DNA of 5,371 nt from Alphaproteobacteria bacterium (lineage in GTDB: Bacteria; Pseudomonadota; Alphaproteobacteria; Rhizobiales; Beijerinckiaceae): positions 1 through 5,371 of the forward strand of contig RFZR01000126.1 of the NCBI GenBank assembly GCA_009920595.1, written 5' to 3'. Numbering within the stretch: the stretch's first letter is position 1; each line of letters begins with the position of its first letter. The notes beneath the pieces were generated by a model. That model was not told the DNA's origin. It made no database searches and saw only the letters and a program-made list of their open reading frames with translations. The position numbers were made by a program, and so were the translations under genes. Of this stretch, positions 1 to 5,371 are shown one piece after another.

Positions 1-840
1 GGACGCATCCCACAACGCGCCCCATGTGCCGATATCCGACCAATCAAATGAGGCTGTCACAACAGCGGCGTGAATTGTCTTTTGCATTACGGCATAATCA
101 ATTGAAATCTTCGGTGCATTGGCAAAGGCTTCGGCATTTAAAAGCGTGGCGCCAAGATCTATGCTCGCTAACTGAAGTGCTGTGGCAGCACATGCACTAA
201 TTTGAGGCGCGTGACGCTCAAGCTCTTCAATCATGGTTGCGGGCCTGAACATGAAATTGCCCGAGTTCCACACATAGGCTTCTGCCACGAGATCACGCGC
301 CATGGACGCGTTCGGCTTTTCAAGAAAAATCGAAATATGCCGCGCATCACCCTCAACCTTGTCACCCGGCTTGATATAGCCATAGGCGGTTGAGGGATGA
401 GACGGCGTCACGCCAAAGGTCACGATCTTGCCAGCTTCTGCGGCAGGTAGAGCCCGCTTCACACTCTCGCGAAAGCCTTGCACATCGGCAATCAAATGAT
501 CGGCCGCAAGCACCAAACCCAAAGCGCTCTCGTGATGCTGCTTCACCCAATGCGCGGCGGCAGCAATCGCAGGTGCTGAGTCACGCGGGCTCGGCTCCAT
601 CAGAATATCCACCGCAACACCCACCGCCTCAGCCTGTTCTTCAGCGAGAAAGCGGAACTTCTCATTCGTTACAATCAAAGGCCGACCAAACAAGGTCGGA
701 TCATCGACCCGCTTCAACGTCGCCTGAAAAGTTGAAAGCGTCCCCAAAAGCGGCACGAATTGCTTCGGAAAACTATCCCGCGAAACCGGCCACAGCCGCG
801 TACCCGAGCCACCGCAGAGAATGATAGGAATGAGGGTCAT
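1..840 (-). CDS. manC: Mannose-1-phosphate guanylyltransferase (GDP-mannose pyrophosphorylase), C-terminus cut by window edge
   Basis: It catalyses mannose-1-phosphate + GTP to GDP-mannose + PPi in the cytoplasm, supplying mannose or fucose for exopolysaccharide, capsule or LPS. The visible 280 residues begin MTLIPIILCGGSGTRLWPVS. The nucleotidyltransferase signature GGSGTRLWPVSR is at 10-21 with PKQF at 25-28. Other family motifs follow: EPSPRDSAPAI (82-92), ADH (113-115), TAYGYI (151-156), FLEKP (172-176), WNSGNF (191-196), SIDYAVM (246-252) and WSDIGTW (267-273). This order is typical of type II GMPs (ManC/CpsB/NoeJ/XanB). The frame has no stop and runs off the left edge, so I cannot tell whether it is the roughly 350-residue monofunctional form or the roughly 470-residue form fused to a phosphomannose isomerase cupin. 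The only in-frame ATG near the start is used; a GGAG lies 11 nt upstream, a weak ribosome site. It is separated from acs by a terminator, so it is probably transcribed independently. The family call is firm; the symbol follows the family. Confidence 0.93.
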   Translation of the reverse strand, partial: MTLIPIILCGGSGTRLWPVSRDSFPKQFVPLLGTLSTFQATLKRVDDPTLFGRPLIVTNEKFRFLAEEQAEAVGVAVDILMEPSPRDSAPAIAAAAHWVKQHHESALGLVLAADHLIADVQGFRESVKRALPAAEAGKIVTFGVTPSHPSTAYGYIKPGDKVEGDARHISIFLEKPNASMARDLVAEAYVWNSGNFMFRPATMIEELERHAPQISACAATALQLASIDLGATLLNAEAFANAPKISIDYAVMQKTIHAAVVTASFDWSDIGTWGALWDAS

Positions 841-886
841 GATGCGAGAGGCTCCATTTTCAGAAAGATTACCCGGTTACGAAATC

Positions 887-910
887 AACAGGACGCATCA
901 CTAACCTGTT
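887..910. repeat. Short inverted repeat upstream of the guanylyltransferase gene
   Basis: AACAGG (887-892) and CCTGTT (905-910) are perfect 6-base arms with 12 bases between them, about 50 bases upstream of the guanylyltransferase start. The spacing is compatible with a dimeric repressor or activator site, but arms this short occur by chance. I found no convincing promoter in 841-960; the best candidate on the minus strand, TTGCCG then 17 bases then TAATCC, is weak. Confidence 0.25.
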
Positions 911-960
911 CGCTCATCAAACTATCCATCGGATTAATGCTTAGGCTGCGCTTCGGCAAC

Positions 961-986
961 AAAAAACCCCGCGTCGAGACGCGGGG
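961..986 (-). terminator. Intrinsic terminator of acs
   Basis: CCCCGCGT (967-974) and ACGCGGGG (979-986) form a perfect 8-bp GC-rich stem with a 4-base loop. Read on the minus strand it is followed directly by six T (961-966) and then GTTG. It starts 53 bases after the acs stop, so it ends the acs transcript and insulates the guanylyltransferase gene. On the plus strand it is followed by TAAAAGG, so it is not a good terminator in that direction. Confidence 0.93.
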
Positions 987-1039
987 TAAAAGGTCAATCT
1001 AGGGAGTAAGATTGAATTCAATGGAAATGATACTCTGAG

Positions 1040-2986
1040 CTATTTCCGCTTATTCTGGCGATTGGCGATCAAATCATCGACCACACCTGGATCAGAGAGG
1101 GTTGATGTATCGCCAAGATTGCTAAATTCATCCTCGGCAATCTTACGCAAGATGCGGCGCATGATTTTGCCCGAGCGTGTTTTGGGCAAACCCGGCGCGA
1201 ATTGAATGAGATCGGGCGAGGCGATGGGCCCGATTTCCTTACGCACCCAGGCAACAAGTTCTTTGCGCAAAGCGTCCGTTGCCTCAGTACCGGCCATCAA
1301 AGTGACATAAGCATAGATGCCCTGCCCTTTGATGTCATGCGGATAACCGACAACTGCCGCTTCCGATACTTTTTCATGAGCGACGAGTGCACTTTCAACT
1401 TCAGCAGTGCCCATGCGATGACCCGAAACATTGATCACGTCATCAACGCGACCCGTGATCCAGTAATAACCATCCGCATCGCGACGGCAGCCGTCACCGG
1501 TGAAATATTTATTCGCATAAGTTGCGAAATAGGTTTCCATGAAACGCTTGTGATCACCATAAACGGTGCGCATCTGGCCCGGCCATGAATCGGAAATCAC
1601 AAGATTACCTTCGCAGGCGCCGGTCTGCACAACGCCATTAGCATCAACAATCTCAGGCTTCACACCAAAGAAGGGACGCGTTGCCGAGCCAGGCTTCAAA
1701 GCGGTTGCACCGGGAAGCGGCGTGATGAGAATGCCCCCTGTCTCTGTTTGCCACCATGTATCAACAATCGGGCAACGTCCGTCACCCACAACGCGATGAT
1801 ACCATTCCCACGCTTCCGGATTGATCGGTTCACCAACCGAACCCAACAACCGCAACGACGCACGCGATGTTTTCTTGACTGGCTCTTCACCAGCACCCAT
1901 CAATGAACGGATCGCAGTCGGTGCGGTGTAGAAAATATTGACCTTGTGTTTATCAACGACATCCCAGAAGCGCGAAATCGACGGATAGGTGGGAATGCCT
2001 TCAAACATCAATGTTGTCGCGCCATTCGCGAGCGGGCCATATACGATGTATGAATGGCCGGTCACCCAACCCACATCGGCCGTGCACCAATAAATATCGC
2101 CTTCGTGATAATCGAAGACATATTGATGCGTCATCGACGCGTAAACGAGATAGCCGCCTGTTGTATGAACAACGCCCTTTGGCGCACCGGTCGAACCTGA
2201 TGTGTAAAGAATAAAAAGCGGGGCTTCCGCTTCCATCGGCTCGGGCTTGCATTGCGTTGCCGCTTTCGCCGCTTCATCGTGATAATAATAATCACGACCA
2301 TCCTGCATATGCACCGCGCCGCCTGTGCGCTTCACGACGATTTGAGATGTGACAACGCCCGGAACGCGCTTCAATGCCTCATCGCAATTGGCTTTCAGAG
2401 GAACTTTTTTACCACCACGCAAACCTTCATCCGCTGTAATCAGCACTTTGGATTTACATCCATCAATGCGACCTGCGAGTGAATCAGGTGAAAACCCACC
2501 AAACACAATCGAATGTACCGCGCCGATGCGCGCACAAGCGAGCATCGCATAAGCGGCTTCCGGAATCATCGGCAAATAAATTGTAACCGTGTCGCCTTTG
2601 TGTACGCCATGCGCTTTGAGCACATTCGCGAAACGGCACACTTCATCATGTAATTCTTGATAGGTGATATGCTTTGAATCATTCGGATCATCGCCCTCCC
2701 AGATGATCGCCGTTTGATGGGCGCGGTGGGGCAAATGACGATCGATGCAGTTCATTGAGACATTGGTGACGCCATCTTCAAACCATTTGATCGAGACGGC
2801 GCCGGGCGCGTAGCTCGTATTCTTCACTTTCGTGTAGGGCTTGATCCAATCAATGCGCTTGCCGTGTTCACTCCAAAACGCTTCCGGATCTTTGACGGAC
2901 GCGTCATACATTGCCTTATATTTGGCATCATCAACGAAAGCGCGTTTGGCCCAGTCTTGCGACACGGGATAGAGCTTGTCGGACAT
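1040..2986 (-). CDS. acs: Acetyl-CoA synthetase (AMP-forming acetate-CoA ligase)
   Basis: It activates acetate with ATP through acetyl-AMP to acetyl-CoA in the cytoplasm, allowing growth on or scavenging of acetate. The 648-residue length matches the family (E. coli Acs is 652). The ANL-superfamily ATP-binding loop YTSGSTGAPKG begins at residue 261 and continues HTTGGY. WWQTETGG, including the acyl-pocket tryptophan region, is at 411-418. The hinge and adenylate-binding block YFTGDG...GRVDDVINVSGHR lies at about 494-524. The C-terminal PKTRSGKIMRR places the catalytic lysine at 607, equivalent to the lysine controlled by reversible acetylation in Salmonella Acs (K609). I chose the ATG at 2984-2986 because GGAGGA sits 6 nt upstream. 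A GTG at 3017-3019 would add 11 residues without family resemblance and would include that ribosome site inside the gene. A terminator follows the gene. The 292 bases between it and the EVE stop codon hold a candidate promoter and several inverted repeats. Confidence 0.98.
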   Translation of the reverse strand: MSDKLYPVSQDWAKRAFVDDAKYKAMYDASVKDPEAFWSEHGKRIDWIKPYTKVKNTSYAPGAVSIKWFEDGVTNVSMNCIDRHLPHRAHQTAIIWEGDDPNDSKHITYQELHDEVCRFANVLKAHGVHKGDTVTIYLPMIPEAAYAMLACARIGAVHSIVFGGFSPDSLAGRIDGCKSKVLITADEGLRGGKKVPLKANCDEALKRVPGVVTSQIVVKRTGGAVHMQDGRDYYYHDEAAKAATQCKPEPMEAEAPLFILYTSGSTGAPKGVVHTTGGYLVYASMTHQYVFDYHEGDIYWCTADVGWVTGHSYIVYGPLANGATTLMFEGIPTYPSISRFWDVVDKHKVNIFYTAPTAIRSLMGAGEEPVKKTSRASLRLLGSVGEPINPEAWEWYHRVVGDGRCPIVDTWWQTETGGILITPLPGATALKPGSATRPFFGVKPEIVDANGVVQTGACEGNLVISDSWPGQMRTVYGDHKRFMETYFATYANKYFTGDGCRRDADGYYWITGRVDDVINVSGHRMGTAEVESALVAHEKVSEAAVVGYPHDIKGQGIYAYVTLMAGTEATDALRKELVAWVRKEIGPIASPDLIQFAPGLPKTRSGKIMRRILRKIAEDEFSNLGDTSTLSDPGVVDDLIANRQNKRK

Positions 2987-2992
2987 CGAATT

Positions 2993-2998
2993 TCCTCC
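2993..2998 (-). promoter_or_regulatory. acs: Ribosome binding site of acs
   Basis: GGAGGA on the minus strand ends 6 bases before the ATG at 2986. It is close to the ideal anti-16S complement and spacing, and it decides the acs start in favour of this ATG over the upstream in-frame GTG. Confidence 0.88.
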
Positions 2999-3007
2999 CT
3001 CAACGCT

Positions 3008-3072
3008 CCAGTGGCTCACGGGCCCTGGTGCGGGTCTTTCACGAAACGGCTCAATCAGGTCTTAAAAGACCC
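3008..3072 (-). promoter_or_regulatory. Structured acs leader with alternative hairpins
   Basis: On the minus-strand transcript, GGGTCTTT (3072-3065) can pair either locally with AAGACC (3063-3058, through GGTCTT at 3071-3066) or with a more distal AAAGACCC (3039-3032). The two pairings exclude each other. A third hairpin, CCAG-GGC / GCC-A-CTGG (3028-3008), lies just before the ribosome site. This is the layout of a leader switch or a set of protein-binding half-sites. No U-tract follows any of the stems, so classical attenuation by termination is not supported. Masking of translation or a DNA operator is equally possible. The pairings are visible in the sequence; the function is inference. 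Confidence 0.4.
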
Positions 3073-3088
3073 TTCCACCTTGTTTTCC

Positions 3089-3117
3089 ATTATGAAGGCC
3101 CGCGCCCCGCGGGACAA
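3089..3117 (-). promoter_or_regulatory. Candidate sigma70-type promoter of acs
   Basis: On the minus strand TTGTCC (3117-3112) is followed by exactly 17 bases and CATAAT (3094-3089), matching 4/6 and 5/6 of the bacterial housekeeping consensus. The start site would be near 3082, giving a leader of about 95 bases. The spacer is largely an inverted repeat, CCCGCG-CCC-CGCGGG (3099-3113), which could be an operator or simply GC-rich sequence. No transcript data are available. Confidence 0.5.
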
Positions 3118-3121
3118 GACC

Positions 3122-3133
3122 GTGACAGGTCAC
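3122..3133. repeat. Inverted repeat just upstream of the acs -35 element
   Basis: GTGAC-AG-GTCAC is a perfect 5-bp inverted repeat with a 2-base centre, ending 5 bases upstream of the proposed -35. Its centre would be near -45 relative to the inferred start, a position typical of activators that touch RNA polymerase. The TGA/TCA spacing (4 bases when read on the minus strand) does not match CRP or FNR sites, which have 6. The regulator is unknown. Confidence 0.4.
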
Positions 3134-3210
3134 ACTTTGGTTGGGCAGGCGTTTGAGACGGGTAAATGGAGCGCATCAGAGTCTATTATGTGCGATTTGG
3201 CAGTCTAACC

Positions 3211-3256
3211 CTGCAAATTTTAGGAATTTAAAGCCTAAACCCCACCCAATTTGCAG
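3211..3256. repeat. Nested inverted repeat after the EVE gene
   Basis: The outer arms CTGCAAATT (3211-3219) and AATTTGCAG (3248-3256) are perfect over 9 bp. Inside them TTTAGG (3219-3224) and CCTAAA (3234-3239) form a 6-bp stem with a 9-base loop, leaving an 8-base C-rich bulge. It straddles the remnant EVE stop codon. No T-run follows on the minus strand, so it is not a standard intrinsic terminator. It may protect the 3' end of the tsaD-gpsA-EVE transcript or be an operator. Confidence 0.5.
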
Positions 3257-3282
3257 ATATGTTTCCATTCCGCCTCGGTCAC
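3235..3282 (-). pseudogene. Out-of-frame remnant of the EVE protein C-terminus
   Basis: Starting at the GTG that overlaps the EVE stop codon, the -1 frame reads VTEAEWKHICKLGGV and then TAG. This matches how standalone EVE proteins of this type normally end. Human THYN1, from memory, ends similarly with QPLTQEEF and a short helix. The segment would follow a strand containing RLSVQP that is absent here. It is best read as the severed end of the upstream gene and not as a gene in its own right. Confidence 0.75.
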
Positions 3283-3569
3283 GGCCGCTTGAAGGGCTTC
3301 ACCGCTTTCAAATCGACAACCACCCAAGGCTCGCCCGCTTCCGCTGTCGGATCGGGATAGGCTTCGCGGATCACTTCGACAATGCCAACGATCTCTTTGC
3401 CTTCATTCGAATGATAGAAGAAGCCCTGATCGCCCTTCTTCATCGCCATCAAATTCAGCTTTGCCAAATGATTGCGCACACCATCCCAATGCGTACCTTT
3501 GGCACCGGCTTTTACCTGCTGATCCCATGACCATTTGAAAGGTTCGGATTTGTAAAGCCAAAACGCCAT
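3279..3569 (-). CDS. EVE-domain (PUA-like) protein, C-terminally truncated, probably a pseudogene
   Basis: EVE proteins share the PUA/ASCH/YTH-like fold and are thought to bind modified bases; human THYN1 is the eukaryotic relative. The 96 residues begin MAFWLYKSEPFKWSW. They keep the pocket-forming KSEP (7-10) and the motifs THWDGVRNHLAK (26-37) and GFFYHSNEGKEIVGI (49-63). They end ...DLKAVKPFKRP followed by TGA. Related proteins are about 135-140 residues and continue RPVTL... to a RLSVQP strand and a final helix. The last 15 residues of that end are present in the -1 frame (3235-3282), so roughly 27 residues were lost by a deletion of 3n+1 bases. Without the last core strand the barrel is unlikely to fold. 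The start is 6 nt after the gpsA stop, with GAGG 11 nt upstream inside gpsA, so it is probably translated from the tsaD-gpsA message. An assembly error could also produce this. Confidence 0.88.
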   Translation of the reverse strand: MAFWLYKSEPFKWSWDQQVKAGAKGTHWDGVRNHLAKLNLMAMKKGDQGFFYHSNEGKEIVGIVEVIREAYPDPTAEAGEPWVVVDLKAVKPFKRP

Positions 3570-3575
3570 GATAAA

Positions 3576-4562
3576 TTATTCCTCTTTGATCGGTCTATTC
3601 ATCAACATGTTCACAGCATCATCGACCGATAATTTTCCATCCAAGATTGCGGCCATCGAGGCCACAATGGGCATATCAACACCACGCGCTCTCGCAATCT
3701 GATCGAGAATACGCGCTGTAAATACGCCCTCTGCCAATTTACCGCCGCCCGCTTCTGATACGGCTTTACCTTGTCCAAGATCATAACCGAATGAAAAATT
3801 TCTCGAATGAAGAGAGCTTGCTGTGAGTACGAGATCACCGAGACCCGCAAGCCCCACAAGCGTTTCAGGCTTCGCATCATAAGTCTTTGCGAAGCGCTGC
3901 AATTCAGCAAAGCCCCGTGCAATCAAAGCTGCGCGTGCACTCTCGCCAAGTCCGCGCCCTTGAACAATACCGGCCGCAATCGCGAGAACATTTTTTGCCG
4001 CGCCGCCAATTTCAACGCCACGCACATCGCTTGAATGATAAATTCGAAAACGCGGCGAAGAGAGTGCATGCGCAAGATGTTCTGCAATTTCAGCAAGCGG
4101 CGCTGCCAGGACGACGGCCGTCGGTAACCCTTTTGCCACATCATCCGCAAAACTTGGACCTGATAGAATTGCGGGCATCGCTCCCGGTAAAGCATCGGCA
4201 ACAATCTCGCTCATAAATTCACCTGAGCGTCGATCAATGCCTTTTGCGGCAATGATGACCGGAAGACCACTCTTCATCACGAAAGCAAGCGCCTCACAAA
4301 TCTCACGCACATATTGAGCGGGGATCGCGAGAATGATGGCGCGCGCTGAAGACACAGCCTCTTGTAAAGACGATGTGGGTGTAATCGAAAGCGGCAAATC
4401 AATTCCAGGAAGACGTTTTTTATTCTCGCGCGTTGCGATCATTGCAGCGGCTTGATCGGCATCGCGACTCCACAATGTCACATGACGCCCGGCTTTTGCC
4501 GCAGCAAGCGCCAAAGCGGTGCCCCACGCTCCTGAACCGATCACAGCAATTTTATCAAACAT
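3576..4562 (-). CDS. gpsA: NAD(P)H-dependent glycerol-3-phosphate dehydrogenase
   Basis: It reduces dihydroxyacetone phosphate to sn-glycerol-3-phosphate in the cytoplasm, giving the backbone of membrane phospholipids. At 328 residues it has normal length. The Rossmann nucleotide-binding motif GSGAWGTA is at 9-16. ENKKRLPG is at 46-53, IPAQYVR at 80-86 and AAKGID (Lys107) at 105-110. LSGPSFADDVAKG is at 133-145. GVEIGGAAKNVLAIAAG (182-198) carries the catalytic lysine at 190. GLAGLGDLVLT (237-247) and HSRNFSFG (252-259) complete the substrate domain. The usual asparagine of the GxGxN segment is Ser208 here (GLGESARAAL); I believe this also occurs in other alphaproteobacterial copies. The gene starts inside the tsaD stop region with an 8-base overlap, so translation is probably coupled, and the EVE gene follows after 6 bases. 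Confidence 0.98.
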   Translation of the reverse strand: MFDKIAVIGSGAWGTALALAAAKAGRHVTLWSRDADQAAAMIATRENKKRLPGIDLPLSITPTSSLQEAVSSARAIILAIPAQYVREICEALAFVMKSGLPVIIAAKGIDRRSGEFMSEIVADALPGAMPAILSGPSFADDVAKGLPTAVVLAAPLAEIAEHLAHALSSPRFRIYHSSDVRGVEIGGAAKNVLAIAAGIVQGRGLGESARAALIARGFAELQRFAKTYDAKPETLVGLAGLGDLVLTASSLHSRNFSFGYDLGQGKAVSEAGGGKLAEGVFTARILDQIARARGVDMPIVASMAAILDGKLSVDDAVNMLMNRPIKEE

Positions 4563-5371
4563 GGGTTTGATTATCCCTTATATCGGTTGTGACAGCGAGA
4601 GGCCAACGCGCACGTGGTGCAAAGTCTAGTGGATCAATCAAACCTTGCTGAAAACGCTCAATGCCTGCCCATGCGATCATCGCGCCATTATCCGTGCACA
4701 GTGCTTGAGGAGGCGCAACCAAAGGCAGTTTTTTACGAAGCGCTAAAGCTTCGAGTCCTGCACGTATCGCGCGGTTGGCAGCAACGCCCCCGGCTATCAC
4801 AAGCGCTGTTACAGAAATGTTCAATTCATCAAGACGATCAAATGCCATGCGGGTGCGATCAATGATGCTTTCAACAATCGCTTTTTGAAATGACGCGCAT
4901 AGATCACGCACATCCTGTTGAGACAATGGCGCAATTTTTTCAGCTTCGATGCGAACCGCAGTCTTTAATCCGGACAAAGAAAAATTTGGCTCTTTGCGTC
5001 CCATCAAAGGACGCGGGAATGCAAAGCGCAATGGATTACCTTCTTTCGCCAAGCGTTCGACTTGTGGTCCACCTGGATAAGGAAGGCCGAGCATCTTTGC
5101 GACTTTGTCGAAGGCTTCGCCAATCGCATCATCGATTGTTGTCCCTAAACGCAGATAGTCATCAACGCCTTTGACAACGAGAAGCTGTGTGTGTCCGCCG
5201 GAAGCGAGCAGCAACAAATAGGGAAAGGCCACACCATCTGTGAGACGCGGTGAAAGTGCATGCGCTTCAAGATGATTAACCGCAAGAAAGGGCTTCTTCG
5301 CGACCAGCGCCAAAGCCTTTGCGGTTGTTAACCCCACCATCACCCCGCCAATAAGCCCTGGCCCCGCGGCA
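4555..5371 (-). CDS. tsaD: tRNA N6-adenosine threonylcarbamoyltransferase, N-terminus outside window
   Basis: TsaD, working with TsaB and TsaE in bacteria, transfers the threonylcarbamoyl group from TC-AMP to A37 of ANN-decoding tRNAs (t6A). It is a cytoplasmic ASKHA-fold metalloprotein and usually essential. The 271 visible residues start in AAGPGLIGGVMVGLTTAKAL, which is internal, so about 80 N-terminal residues lie beyond the right edge. The GTG at 5341-5343 is not the start. The metal ligands appear as NHLEAH (histidines at visible residues 33 and 37) and Asp227 in CTDNGAM. SGGHT is at 57-61, SGLKTAV at 133-139 and GGVAAN at 194-199. It ends with a TGA inside the first codons of gpsA. Its promoter is not in the window. 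Confidence 0.98.
   Translation of the reverse strand, partial: AAGPGLIGGVMVGLTTAKALALVAKKPFLAVNHLEAHALSPRLTDGVAFPYLLLLASGGHTQLLVVKGVDDYLRLGTTIDDAIGEAFDKVAKMLGLPYPGGPQVERLAKEGNPLRFAFPRPLMGRKEPNFSLSGLKTAVRIEAEKIAPLSQQDVRDLCASFQKAIVESIIDRTRMAFDRLDELNISVTALVIAGGVAANRAIRAGLEALALRKKLPLVAPPQALCTDNGAMIAWAGIERFQQGLIDPLDFAPRARWPLAVTTDIRDNQTHV

Larger units (their letters stand above)
3016..3207 (-). other. Possible decayed reading frame in the acs upstream region
   Basis: One minus-strand frame between TAG (3205-3207) and the third TGA (3016-3018) reads protein-like peptides separated only by TGA codons at 3130-3132 and 3055-3057. Examples are HIIDSDALHLPVSNACPTKV, then VLSRGARAFI with MENKVEGSFKT, then LSRFVKDPHQGP. 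It has no normal start and no ribosome site. The plus strand is also open here (2864-3208) with an equally protein-like end, including VTGHTLVGQAFETGKWSASE. At most one can be real coding and the stretch may be neither: it also holds the acs promoter and hairpins. I do not recognise either protein. Confidence 0.2.

Noticed and set aside
202..824. Plus-strand open frames opposite the guanylyltransferase gene
   Set aside because: They are antisense to a gene with unmistakable family motifs, have no domain resemblance and are low-complexity in places.
1..899. Shared 9-mer GGACGCATC at 1-9 and 891-899 as a direct repeat
   Set aside because: One copy is inside coding sequence and similarity ends immediately outside the 9 bases. 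Chance is sufficient.
1202..1799. Plus-strand open frames opposite acs
   Set aside because: They are shadows of the acs coding strand with no recognisable motifs.
2171..2203. Alanine in place of the first lysine in the acs ATP-binding loop (TGAPKG instead of TGKPKG)
   Set aside because: The second, conserved lysine is present, and the alanine form occurs in alphaproteobacterial Acs as far as I recall. Not an active-site loss.
3017..3019. GTG as an upstream start of acs, adding 11 residues
   Set aside because: The added residues do not resemble Acs N-termini and would place the strong GGAGGA ribosome site inside the gene. The ATG at 2984-2986 is correctly spaced from it.
3185..3190. A second CATAAT on the minus strand as another promoter -10
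   Set aside because: No acceptable -35 lies 16-18 bases upstream; the nearest TTGCAG is 20 bases away.
3279..3290. Programmed -1 frameshift rescuing the EVE C-terminus
   Set aside because: There is no slippery heptamer before the TGA. Even a frameshifted product would still lack about 27 core residues.
5341..5343. GTG as the start of tsaD
   Set aside because: The frame stays open to the window edge and the upstream codons encode the conserved AAGPGLIGG segment, so this is an internal valine.

Overview
The window carries five protein genes, all on the minus strand, and looks like ordinary alphaproteobacterial chromosome. TsaD, GpsA, the EVE protein and acetyl-CoA synthetase read like alphaproteobacterial (perhaps Hyphomicrobiales) homologues. 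A tsaD-gpsA-EVE neighbourhood is familiar from that class, although that is recall and not a search result. Base composition looks close to balanced by eye. No genus is proposed. There are no tRNA or rRNA genes, insertion sequences or CRISPR arrays.

Layout from right to left, which is the direction of transcription. tsaD (4555-5371) enters from the right edge without its N-terminus. It overlaps gpsA (3576-4562) by 8 nt, and gpsA is followed 6 nt later by an EVE-domain gene (3279-3569), so the three look like one operon. The EVE gene is damaged: it stops after 96 codons, and its natural C-terminal end lies immediately downstream in another frame (3235-3282), with about 27 residues missing between the two parts. 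A 250-base regulatory stretch follows, then acs (1040-2986), then a clear intrinsic terminator (961-986). After it comes a mannose-1-phosphate guanylyltransferase gene (1-840) that leaves by the left edge and probably has its own promoter.

Functions: TsaD makes the t6A modification of ANN-decoding tRNAs, and GpsA makes glycerol-3-phosphate for phospholipids. Standalone EVE proteins are thought to recognise modified nucleic-acid bases. Acs activates acetate to acetyl-CoA, and the guanylyltransferase makes GDP-mannose for surface polysaccharide. They do not form one pathway.

The most unusual part is not a gene but the acs upstream region (about 2987-3256). It holds a plausible sigma70-type promoter with a palindromic spacer, an upstream inverted repeat, and four copies of one hexamer (GGTCTT/AAGACC) arranged two against two. 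The copies allow competing hairpins in the acs leader. The same stretch also reads as protein-like sequence on both strands. I saw no evidence of a new multi-gene system; the EVE lesion and the acs control region are the items worth checking.
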